Part shown: positions 1 through 6,263 of the stretch, in pieces
Layout: every line of letters starts with the position of its first letter
Position numbering within the stretch: the stretch's first letter is position 1
Translations under genes and position numbers: made by a program
Source: CAYTGR01 sp964437445
GTDB lineage: Bacteria; Chloroflexota; Anaerolineae; B4-G1; SLSP01
Assembly: GCA_964437445.1 (NCBI GenBank)
Contig: CAYTGR010000069.1
Location: 1-18,285, forward strand
DNA length: 18,285 bases
Reading direction: 5' to 3'
The notes under the pieces: model-generated
Told to the model about the DNA's origin: nothing
Databases searched by the model: none
The model's input: only the letters and a program-made list of their open reading frames with translations

Positions 1-90
1 TTCCTCTGAAAATAACGTTCTGAGTTTTTAATCAGGCGCTTGAGCGCCGTCTGAGCGTGCTGAAGCGCGCCACTACGAACCTGTTTTCAC
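1..90 (-). repeat. Cloverleaf-type intergenic repeat, copy R1 (inverted)
   Basis: Read on the minus strand, this copy has a GTTCGTAGT-like arm, two palindromes, an AT-rich tail (ACTCAGAACGTTATTTTC) and a purine-rich AGAGGAA at the window edge. The palindromes are GCGTGCTGAAGCGCGC (55-70, one mismatch) and GGCGCTTGAGCGCC (35-48). The same parts recur near 4047-4109, 4301-4430, 12288-12343 and 18076-18143. The orientation points the ribosome-binding-like tail leftward, so a minus-strand gene may start just outside the window. No protein is visible here. Confidence 0.75.
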
Positions 91-120
91 ATATGATAGA
101 TGTGCTCCTGGAGGTGCCCC

Positions 121-1995
121 ATGCTTAAGACTGCCGGCCCCTGGTTCAAAGACGAGTACGGCCGCACGTTGATCCTGCGCGGCGTCAATCTCGGCGGCAG
201 CAGCAAAGTCCCTTATCCCCACGGCGCGACCCACATCCGCGAGGGCTTCTTTGACCATCGGACCGTTTCGTTTGTCGGGCGGCCCTTCCCGCTGGCGGAG
301 GCCGACGAGCACTTCGCGCGGCTTAAAGCGTGGGGGTTCACGTTCCTGCGGTTCCTGGTCACCTGGGAGGCGCTTGAGCACGCCGGACCCGGCCAATACG
401 ACCAGGAGTATCTGGATTATCTCTACGCGGTGGTCAGGAAGGCGGGTGAGCACGGCCTGCGGCTATTCATTGATCCCCATCAGGACGTCTGGAGCCGCTT
501 TACCGGCGGCGATGGCGCCCCCGGCTGGACGCTGGAAGCGGTGGGGCTGGAACTGACCCGGCTCGCTGCGACGGGTGCGGCGCTCGTCCATGCCTTGCAC
601 GGCGATCCCTTCCCCTGGTTGATCTGGCCGACCAACGATGGCAAGCTGGCCGCCGCGACGATGTTCACGCTCTTCTTCGGCGGCCACGATTTCGCGCCGC
701 AGACGCGCATTGATGGCGAACCGGCGCAGGAGTATCTCCAGCGCCACTACATCGCCGCGCTGCAACAGGTCGCGCGGCGGCTCCGGGGACTGCCTGCCGT
801 CGTCGGCTACGATACGCTCAACGAGCCGTCGTGTGGCTACATCGGCAGCCCCGATCTGGATCACCAGGCCCAGGTGATGTTGCGTTTGGGGGAGGCCCCA
901 ACCCCGTTGCAGGCGATGGCGTTAGGGGCCGGGATCCCGCAGCAGGTGGCCTGTTATGGGGTGGGGCTGGCCGGCGAAAGAGTGACCGGCCACCGGTGGC
1001 TCAACCAGGAACGGGTGCGCGCCTGGCGGGAGGGCTACGATTGTATCTGGCGGCAGCACGGCGTCTGGGACGTAGACGCTGCCGGCGCGCCGCGCGCGCT
1101 GCGTCCCGACCACTTCGCCCAGGTGGACGGCCGTCCAGTAGATTTTGACCGCGACTACTTCCGCCCCTTCGCCAACCGCTACGCTCGCGCCATCCGGGAG
1201 GTGGAGCCCGACGCGCTCATCTTTGTGGAGACCGTGCCGGGCGACCGGGGGCTGACCTGGGGGCCGGAGGACGCGCCGGCCATCGTCCACGCGGCGCACC
1301 AGTATGACGGTTTCCCGCTCTTCACCAGACGGTTCATCCCCTGGTTCACCTTAGATGCCCGCACGCGCCGGTTTGTCCTGGGAGTGCGGCGCGCCCAGGC
1401 CGTGCTCAATGACCAGATGGCCGATTACGTCCGGGTCTCCACCGAGCGGATGGGCAACGTGCCTACCCTCATCGGCGAGTTCGGCATCCCTATGGTCTTG
1501 AACGGGGCGCGCGCCTATCGCACCGGCGATTTCAGTGCACAGGAGGCGGCCCTGGATCGCAGCTTCCAGGCCTTAGAGGCCAACCTGCTCAGCGGCACGC
1601 TCTGGAATTACACCGCCGACAACGATAACGTCCGGGGTGATCAGTGGAATGGGGAGGACTTCTCTCTCTTCAGCCGCGACCAGCAGCGCGACCCGGCCGA
1701 CCTCAACGCTGGGGGGCGGGCGCTGGCCGGCGCGGTACGACCCTATCCCCGCGCGGTGGCCGGGGAGCCGCTGCGCTTTGGGTTTGACCGTCGCCGGCGG
1801 TGCTTTGAGCTGGAGTTCCGCCATGATCCGGCGGTCGGCGCCCCGACGGAGCTCTTTGTGCCCAATTTGCAGTACCCCCAGGGCTATCAGGTGACTGTTT
1901 CCGACGGGACGTTTGCGGTGGATCGTGCGGCGCAGCAGGTCACCTATCGCCACGACCTGGCGCGCCCGGTCCATTGGGTGCGGATTGCGCCTTGA
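121..1995 (+). CDS. GH5-family beta-glycosidase, glucocerebrosidase/EGCrP-like
   Basis: The protein has 624 residues. Start at 121 is chosen because GGAGGTG (110-116) lies 4 bases upstream; an ATG at 100 has no such site. The N-terminus (WFKDEYGRTLILRGVNLGGS) is typical of retaining GH5 (beta/alpha)8 barrels. The expected catalytic residues are visible: acid/base Glu235 in TLNEPS and nucleophile Glu453 in IGEFGIP. The last ~85 residues look like the beta-sandwich that follows the barrel in endoglycoceramidase-related enzymes (Pfam Glyco_hydro_5_C). That architecture is closest to fungal EGCrP-type glucocerebrosidases/sterylglucosidases, so a beta-glucoside of a lipid or other aglycone is a plausible substrate (inference). 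No signal peptide is evident, which suggests a cytoplasmic enzyme. A TATGAT at 92-97 could be a -10, but no convincing -35 precedes it. The gene ends at a hairpin shared with the convergent LysM gene. Confidence 0.85.
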   Translation: MLKTAGPWFKDEYGRTLILRGVNLGGSSKVPYPHGATHIREGFFDHRTVSFVGRPFPLAEADEHFARLKAWGFTFLRFLVTWEALEHAGPGQYDQEYLDYLYAVVRKAGEHGLRLFIDPHQDVWSRFTGGDGAPGWTLEAVGLELTRLAATGAALVHALHGDPFPWLIWPTNDGKLAAATMFTLFFGGHDFAPQTRIDGEPAQEYLQRHYIAALQQVARRLRGLPAVVGYDTLNEPSCGYIGSPDLDHQAQVMLRLGEAPTPLQAMALGAGIPQQVACYGVGLAGERVTGHRWLNQERVRAWREGYDCIWRQHGVWDVDAAGAPRALRPDHFAQVDGRPVDFDRDYFRPFANRYARAIREVEPDALIFVETVPGDRGLTWGPEDAPAIVHAAHQYDGFPLFTRRFIPWFTLDARTRRFVLGVRRAQAVLNDQMADYVRVSTERMGNVPTLIGEFGIPMVLNGARAYRTGDFSAQEAALDRSFQALEANLLSGTLWNYTADNDNVRGDQWNGEDFSLFSRDQQRDPADLNAGGRALAGAVRPYPRAVAGEPLRFGFDRRRRCFELEFRHDPAVGAPTELFVPNLQYPQGYQVTVSDGTFAVDRAAQQVTYRHDLARPVHWVRIAP

Positions 1996-2052
1996 GACCA
2001 CAGACGGCGGACCACAGACCACGTCAGAGTGGGTGATCTGTGGTCCGTGGTC
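1996..2052. terminator. Inverted heptamer arrays forming a hairpin between convergent genes
   Basis: Four minus-sense heptamers of the GTGGTCN family (1996-2023) face two plus-sense ones (2039-2052). They can pair as GGACCACAG (2009-2017) with CTGTGGTCC (2038-2046), a perfect 9-bp stem. GACCAC (1996-2001) extends the pairing with GTGGTC (2047-2052). It lies exactly between the GH5 stop and the LysM stop. There is no T-run, so a bidirectional termination role is inferred from position and symmetry. Confidence 0.5.
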
Positions 2053-2054
2053 GC

Positions 2055-2444
2055 TTACTCTGGCGGCAGATGCGGGATTTTGAGCACCTGCCCGACGCGG
2101 ATCAGGTTGGGGTTCGCGCCAATGACCTCGCGGTTGGCCTCGTAGATTAGCTGCCACCTGGCCCCGGAGCCGTAATAGTGCTGTGCAATCTTGCTCAGCG
2201 AGTCGCCGGAGACTACCTTGTGTTCGGCCAGAAATTCGGTCGCGGGCGCGGAGAAAGCGACTGTCCCTACCGCCGGCGTCAGAGCTGGCGCTGGGGTGGC
2301 GGCCAGCTGCTCGGTGGCCGGCGTCTTGGCAGCGGGGGCGGCCACCGGCTTGTCTGCGGCGGCTTTGGGCTGGCTGGGCGCTCCCACGCGATCTTCCTCA
2401 GGGAGCAGATCCTCACGTTCGGATTGAACTCTACTGACTGGCAT
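2055..2444 (-). CDS. LysM-domain protein
   Basis: The protein has 129 residues. The start is the second in-frame ATG (2444): AAAGGAG (2451-2457) sits 6 bases before it, while the ATG at 2468 has no ribosome binding site. Residues ~1-75 are a low-complexity Ala/Pro/Thr/Lys linker. Residues ~76-129 form one LysM module (HKVVSGDSLSKIAQHYYG ... NPNLIRVGQVLKIP), the ~50-residue fold that binds N-acetylglucosamine glycans. No signal peptide or membrane helix precedes the linker. The protein therefore resembles the small XkdP/YgaU-type LysM proteins more than a secreted hydrolase, and no catalytic domain is present. Its own promoter lies at 2481-2509, so it is not simply read through from the upstream AspRS gene. 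Its exact role cannot be told from sequence. Confidence 0.85.
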   Translation of the reverse strand: MPVSRVQSEREDLLPEEDRVGAPSQPKAAADKPVAAPAAKTPATEQLAATPAPALTPAVGTVAFSAPATEFLAEHKVVSGDSLSKIAQHYYGSGARWQLIYEANREVIGANPNLIRVGQVLKIPHLPPE

Positions 2445-2480
2445 GGCTGGCTCCTTTCGTTTGCTCATTCACACAATTTA

Positions 2481-2509
2481 ATTATAAGCACAAACCGCAG
2501 CGAAAACAA
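2481..2509 (-). promoter_or_regulatory. Sigma70-type promoter of the LysM gene
   Basis: On the minus strand TTGTTT (2504-2509) is followed after 17 bases by TATAAT (2481-2486), a near-consensus pair. The predicted transcript starts near 2474, giving a leader of about 30 bases before the ATG at 2444. It lies in the short gap behind the AspRS stop codon. Confidence 0.7.
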
Positions 2510-2531
2510 GCCATCCCAAGAATACTTGCCC

Positions 2532-3830
2532 TCACGGTGCTAACCGGTTGAGGTCACGCGGGAAGAGCGTGGTTTCGCGCAGGTTCTCCGCCCCGGTCAG
2601 CTGCATCACGAAGCGCTCCAGCCCGATAGCAAACCCGCCGTGCGGCGGCATCCCGTACCGGAACACCTCCAGATAGCCCGCGAACGGCTCCGGCGACATC
2701 CCGCGCGCGGCCAGCGCCGCCAGGTAATCGGCGTAACGGTGCAGCCGCTGCCCACCGGTCACCAGCTCGGTGCCCCGGAACAACAGGTCAAAGCTGTTGG
2801 AATAAGCCGGGTCGGCCGGATTGGGATGAGTGTAGAAGGGGCGCTTCGCCATCGGGTAACCGGTCACGAAAAGGAAGTCCGAGCCATACGTCGCGCGTGC
2901 CCATTCGCCCAGCCAGCGCTCGTGCTGCGGGGCCAGGTCCGGCTCGCCCCGGCAATCCTCACCGTGCTGTTCGTAGATCAGCTGCTGGGCTGCCGGGAAG
3001 TAGAGCTGCGGGAAGGTGTCTGGCGTGGCCGGCATGGTGACGCCCAGCGCCGCCAGGTCAGCGGCGCAGTGGGTTTGCAGGTGCGCCAGGATCCCCTTGA
3101 CCACCTCGGTCAACACCGCCATCACGTCCTGGTGGTCGCGGATGAAACCCAGCTCGGCGTCCAGGCTCACGTATTCGTTGATGTGCCGGACGGTCGCGTG
3201 CGGCTCGGCGCGGAAGACCGGCGCGACTTCGTAGACCCGTTCAAAGACGCCGACCATCGTCTGCTTGTAAAATTGCGGGCTTTGCGCCAGATAGGCGGGA
3301 CGCCCGAAGTAGTTGAGCGCAAAGACGTTGGCCCCACTTTCCGTCGCCGATTCTACGAGCTTCGGCGTGGTCACTTCCACAAAGCCCAAGCGATCCAATG
3401 TGGCGCGGAAGCCGGCCATTACGCCGGCCGAGAGCCGGAACAGGGCCTGTTTCTTGGGGTGGCGCAGTCCGATCCCGGCGTGGTTGAGAAAAGTGTCCAG
3501 GTGGACCGCCAGTTCCGGTTTGTTGATCGGATAGGGCAGCCCTTCCGTCACCGGTGAGAGGACGGTAACCACCGGCTGATGGAGCTCCACGCCGCCGGGC
3601 GCTTGCGGTTCCGCCACGACGGTTCCCTCAATGGTCACCACGCTTTCCGGCGCCAGGCCGTCCAGCTGGCTCGTTTCGTCCTTTTCAAAGAAGACTTGCC
3701 AGATGCCGCTCCGGTCCCGCAGCCGCAAGAAGTTGACCTTGCCCAGCAGCCGCAGCGTGTGCACCCACCCGGCTACGGTGACCCGTTCTCCCACATGTTG
3801 CTTGAGTTCCGCTCCCAAAAGGCGTTCCAT
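2532..3830 (-). CDS. aspS: Aspartyl-tRNA synthetase, archaeal type, probably non-discriminating
   Basis: Charges tRNA-Asp with aspartate and, if non-discriminating, also tRNA-Asn. The protein has 432 residues. Start at 3830 is chosen because CAGGAG lies 6 bases upstream; an in-frame extension to 3911 would run through the promoter. An N-terminal OB-fold anticodon-binding domain (VTVAGWVHTLR, residues ~15-100) precedes a class II catalytic core. Visible motifs are motif 1 (GFVEVTTPKLV), the QSPQFYKQ aspartate-site loop, motif 2 (VFRAEPHATVRHINEY) and motif 3 (GGFAIGLERFVMQL). It lacks the ~150-residue GAD insertion that makes ordinary bacterial AspRS ~590 residues. Length and motif 2 match the archaeal/eukaryotic class, also found as AspRS2 in Deinococcus-Thermus. 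Non-discrimination and dependence on GatCAB are inferred from the class. AsnRS was considered, but the RAEPHATVRHINEY motif fits AspRS better. Confidence 0.92.
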   Translation of the reverse strand: MERLLGAELKQHVGERVTVAGWVHTLRLLGKVNFLRLRDRSGIWQVFFEKDETSQLDGLAPESVVTIEGTVVAEPQAPGGVELHQPVVTVLSPVTEGLPYPINKPELAVHLDTFLNHAGIGLRHPKKQALFRLSAGVMAGFRATLDRLGFVEVTTPKLVESATESGANVFALNYFGRPAYLAQSPQFYKQTMVGVFERVYEVAPVFRAEPHATVRHINEYVSLDAELGFIRDHQDVMAVLTEVVKGILAHLQTHCAADLAALGVTMPATPDTFPQLYFPAAQQLIYEQHGEDCRGEPDLAPQHERWLGEWARATYGSDFLFVTGYPMAKRPFYTHPNPADPAYSNSFDLLFRGTELVTGGQRLHRYADYLAALAARGMSPEPFAGYLEVFRYGMPPHGGFAIGLERFVMQLTGAENLRETTLFPRDLNRLAP

Positions 3831-3862
3831 GGTTTGCTCCTGAGGTTTGATGCTGGGGGTAT

Positions 3863-3890
3863 AGTATAGCAAGGGATAGCCAGAGGGCAA
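3863..3890 (-). promoter_or_regulatory. Sigma70-type promoter of the AspRS gene
   Basis: On the minus strand TTGCCC (3885-3890) is followed after 16 bases by TATACT (3863-3868). The predicted start is near 3856, leaving a leader of about 25 bases that contains the CAGGAG site. Confidence 0.65.
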
Positions 3891-4008
3891 GCTTGATGGA
3901 GGCGTACTCACGTTGCAGACGTGGAATTTTGCACCGGCAGGATTTACGCAGAGTTCCGTTTGGAGTGGTGGCTTCAGCCGCTCTTAGCCCCTCCAGAACG
4001 CCTGAAGG

Positions 4009-4169
4009 CGTCACTACAGCACTTCAGCCCCCTGAACTGGCGTTTACAGGTTCGTAGTGACGCGCTTCAGCGCGGCTAAGACGGCGCTAAAGCGCCTGAC
4101 TACAAACTTTTCACGCTATTTTCAAGGGAATTCCCCCTGAACTGGCGTTCACCAGCCGTGGGATGAAAA
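4009..4169 (+). repeat. Cloverleaf-type repeat, copy R2 with flanking modules
   Basis: The core 4047-4109 has outer arms AGGTTCGTAGT (4048-4058) and ACTACAAACTT (4099-4109), pairing at 9-10 of 11 positions. They enclose two perfect palindromes, CGCGCTTCAGCGCG (4061-4074) and GGCGCTAAAGCGCC (4083-4096), so the unit can fold as a cloverleaf. Upstream lies a half unit with palindrome ACGCCTGAAGGCGT followed by CACTACA. A module beginning CCCCCTGAACTGGCGTT occurs on both sides (4028-4047 and 4133-4152) and recurs near 4305 and 18083. Confidence 0.8.
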
Positions 4170-4170
4170 T

Positions 4171-4191
4171 GTGAGCAGTGAGCGGTGAGCA
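4171..4191 (+). repeat. Tandem heptamers GTGAGCN (three units)
   Basis: GTGAGCA (4171-4177), GTGAGCG (4178-4184) and GTGAGCA (4185-4191) lie head to tail directly after the R2 module. The seventh base varies, as in the GTGGTCN arrays elsewhere in the window. Confidence 0.7.
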
Positions 4192-4230
4192 GGAAACAGG
4201 AACTTCTACTTGCTGTTCACTCCTTAACTG

Positions 4231-4270
4231 GTTTCTATTTTCAGAGGAGTCCATGAAGCGAAAAAATTGA
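4231..4270 (+). other. Decayed leader: repeat tail, SD and five-codon frame
   Basis: CTATTTTCAGAGGAG (4235-4249) matches the AT-rich, SD-bearing tail of the repeat family. It is followed after three bases by an ATG (4253) opening a frame of only five codons (MKRKN, TGA at 4268-4270). It looks like the remaining start of a gene whose body was lost, or a leader peptide; decay is more likely. Confidence 0.4.
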
Positions 4271-4300
4271 ATCGTGCTACAATCCTGCTCAGACGCGCCA

Positions 4301-4430
4301 GGCATTCCCCTGAAGCCGCGGTTCACCAGCCGTGGGATGAAAACAGGTTCGTAGTGACGCGCTTCAGCGCGGCTCAGGCGGCGCTAAAGCGCCTTACTAC
4401 AAACTGAACTCAGAGCGTTATTTCAAGGAG
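4301..4430 (+). repeat. Cloverleaf-type repeat, copy R3, ending in an SD
   Basis: A module with GGTTCACCAGCCGTGGGATG (4320-4339) is followed by the cloverleaf core with palindromes CGCGCTTCAGCGCG (4358-4371) and GGCGCTAAAGCGCC (4380-4393). The tail ACTCAGAGCGTTATTTC ends in AAGGAG (4425-4430), five bases before the ATG at 4436. The repeat tail therefore appears to supply the ribosome binding site of the next gene. Confidence 0.8.
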
Positions 4431-4435
4431 CACAG

Positions 4436-4951
4436 ATGTCTGACTTGCAACCTATCACCGTTTATGAGCTGACCGACAACGTTTTCCAGCTGATTGACCG
4501 GGATTGGATGTTGATCACGGCCGGCCCGCCGGGGCACTTCAACACGATGACCGCCAGCTGGGGGGGCCTCGGTGAGCTCTGGGACCGGCCGGTCTGCTTC
4601 TGCTTTGTCCGGCCCCAACGCTATACCTTCCAGTTTATGGAGCAGTATTCCACCTTCACGCTGACGTTTTTTGACGAGCGCTACCGGGCGGCGTTGAATT
4701 TCTGCGGGTCCCGCTCGGGGCGTGACGTGGATAAGGCCGCCGCGACAGGGCTGACGCCGGTGCCGGGCGAAACAGGGGCGGTCTATTTTGCGGAGGCGCG
4801 GCTGATCCTGGAATGTCGCAAGCTCTACGCGCAGGATTTGGATCCCGCCGGCTTCCTGGACCTGACCCTGCGGGAGCAGGTCTATCCGCACCGTGATTAC
4901 CACCGGATGTACGTTGGGGAGATCCTCCACGTCTGGATCCAGCCTGCATGA
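4436..4951 (+). CDS. Flavin-reductase-like FMN-binding split-barrel protein
   Basis: The protein has 171 residues, normal for the flavin reductase-like domain family (FMN-binding split barrel). Family-like features are FNTMTASWGGLG (residues ~35-46), the PQRYTFQFME strand-helix segment, FTLTFF, and ALNFCGSRSGRDVDKAAATG in the FMN-contacting loop. Such proteins bind FMN and reduce flavin or act as small oxidoreductases; the substrate here is unknown. The start is fixed by AAGGAG five bases upstream, which is the tail of repeat R3. The stop overlaps the next start as ATGA (4948-4951), so it is translationally coupled to the MFS transporter. This suggests a two-gene unit, perhaps exporting or handling a compound the enzyme modifies (inference). 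Confidence 0.85.
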   Translation: MSDLQPITVYELTDNVFQLIDRDWMLITAGPPGHFNTMTASWGGLGELWDRPVCFCFVRPQRYTFQFMEQYSTFTLTFFDERYRAALNFCGSRSGRDVDKAAATGLTPVPGETGAVYFAEARLILECRKLYAQDLDPAGFLDLTLREQVYPHRDYHRMYVGEILHVWIQPA

Positions 4952-6144
4952 GTGACGACGCGGCGTCTCCCAGGCTGGCGCGCCCGCTCCTGGCCCAGCT
5001 GGGACTGATCACGCTCGTGCGGCTTTGCGTCAACACATCGCGCCGGTTTGCATACCCCTTCGCGGCCGTCTTGGGACGCGGGCTGGGCGTGCCACTGCCG
5101 GCGATTACCTCACTCATCGCTGCTAATCAAATCACCGGACTGTTGGGGCCGCTTTTCGGCCCGTTGAGCGACCGGTGGGGCTACCGCACGATGATGCTCG
5201 TCGGCCTGGGGCTGCTGGCCGGCGGGATGCTGGCGGGCGGGTTGTGGCCGTGGTACGGCGTGATCGCGTTAGCGCTCTTCCTGGCCGGGCTGGCGAAGGT
5301 CATTTTTGATCCGGCATTGCAGGCCTACATCGGCGAGCGGGTCCCGTATGCCCGGCGCGGGCTGGCGATTGGGCTGACGGAGTTCTCCTGGGCGGGCAGC
5401 ACACTGATCGTCGTGCCGCTGATCGGCCTGCTGATGGAGCGGTGGGGCTGGCGTGCGCCCTTCTTCCTGCTGGGCGGCGTCGGGTTGTCGGGACTGCTGG
5501 TGATGCGCTGGCTGTTGCCCTCCGAGCCGCGCCGCACGGCCACGGAACGGCGCGGGGCGGGGTTCCGCGAGGCGTGGCTGACCCTGCGGGACAGCCGGGC
5601 GGCCCTGGGCGCAGTGCTCTTTGCGTTTTTGGTGGCGATGGCGAACGATCTGCTGTTCGTGGTTTACGGCCCCTGGCTGGAACAGAGCTTCGCGCTGAGC
5701 ACGGTTGCCCTGGGCGCTTCCACCACCGTGATCGGTGTGGCGGAGCTGGTGGGCGAGGGAACGACGGCCGCGTTGGCCGACCGCTTAGGGCTGAAGCGGG
5801 CGGTGGTCGGCGGCGGGCTGTTGGTCGCGTTCAGTTATCTGGGGTTGCCGCTGGTGGGTCACACTCTGCTGCTGGCGCTGGGTGGGCTTTTCCTGATCTT
5901 CCTGGCGTTTGAGTTCATGATGGTCTCCATGATCTCGCTGCTGACCGAGCTGGTGCCCGGCGCGCGGGCGACGATGTTAGCGGCGGCGCTCGCAGCAGCC
6001 GGACTGGGCCGGGTCTGCGGCTCGCTCCTGGGCGGGCCGCTCTGGCTGGCCGGTGGGTTATGGGCCACCGGGCTCCTGGCGGCCGCGCTCAGCGGGCTGG
6101 GTGTGGGCTGTTTAGCGGGCGGTCTGATAAAAAGCGGAAGATGA
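4948..6144 (+). CDS. MFS transporter
   Basis: The protein has 398 residues and about 11-12 hydrophobic helices, the usual size of a 12-TM major facilitator. Motif A of the family lies between helices 2 and 3 (GPLFGPLSDRWGYRTMM, residues ~65-81), with a weaker counterpart in the second half (ADRLGLKRAVVGGG). The start overlaps the stop of the flavin-reductase-like gene by ATGA, with no strong ribosome binding site of its own, so expression depends on coupling. The profile resembles bacterial drug-efflux-type MFS proteins, but sequence alone does not identify the substrate. It is followed by ~120 bases of heptamer-containing spacer before the next transporter. Confidence 0.88.
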   Translation: MSDDAASPRLARPLLAQLGLITLVRLCVNTSRRFAYPFAAVLGRGLGVPLPAITSLIAANQITGLLGPLFGPLSDRWGYRTMMLVGLGLLAGGMLAGGLWPWYGVIALALFLAGLAKVIFDPALQAYIGERVPYARRGLAIGLTEFSWAGSTLIVVPLIGLLMERWGWRAPFFLLGGVGLSGLLVMRWLLPSEPRRTATERRGAGFREAWLTLRDSRAALGAVLFAFLVAMANDLLFVVYGPWLEQSFALSTVALGASTTVIGVAELVGEGTTAALADRLGLKRAVVGGGLLVAFSYLGLPLVGHTLLLALGGLFLIFLAFEFMMVSMISLLTELVPGARATMLAAALAAAGLGRVCGSLLGGPLWLAGGLWATGLLAAALSGLGVGCLAGGLIKSGR

Positions 6145-6184
6145 TGGAAGCAGGGGAGATGAAAAGATGGGAAGCACCCTCGCT

Positions 6185-6234
6185 GATTCTTGATTCTCTG
6201 CCTTGCCGTGGTCTGTCGTCCGTGGTCTGTGGTC
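6185..6234 (+). repeat. Heptamer cluster: two GATTCTN and four GTGGTCN-type units
   Basis: GATTCTT and GATTCTC are adjacent at 6185-6198. Slightly downstream come CGTGGTC, TGTCGTC, CGTGGTC and TGTGGTC in exact 7-base register (6207-6234), followed by an A-rich stretch. The array ends 29 bases before the ATG at 6264. Confidence 0.75.
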
Positions 6235-6263
6235 TCAAAAAACAAACAAGTTAGGATGTCTCA

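Larger units (their letters stand above)
3891..4435. other. Gene-free repeat-rich intergenic region
   Basis: About 545 bases separate the divergent AspRS and flavin-reductase-like genes with no credible gene. The region holds two cloverleaf repeats with flanking modules, a short GTGAGCN heptamer array and a decayed leader with a five-codon frame. An extended -10 (TGCTACAAT, 4275-4283) could start transcription toward 4436, which would place a repeat copy inside the leader. Stretch 3891-4005 shows nothing recognisable. Confidence 0.7.

Noticed and set aside
100..120. Upstream ATG extending the GH5 gene by seven residues
   Set aside because: The strong GGAGGTG site lies after this ATG and fits the start at 121.
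2640..3557. Plus-strand 305-codon open frame
   Set aside because: It is antisense to the AspRS gene, has a composition typical of GC-rich shadow frames and no recognisable domain.
4047..4430. CRISPR array
   Set aside because: The repeats are few, diverged, palindromic and irregularly spaced, with no uniform spacers or cas genes.
3891..4435. tRNA or small RNA gene
   Set aside because: No cloverleaf with tRNA consensus bases (GTTCRA arm, CCA-proximal stem) was found; the folds belong to the repeats.
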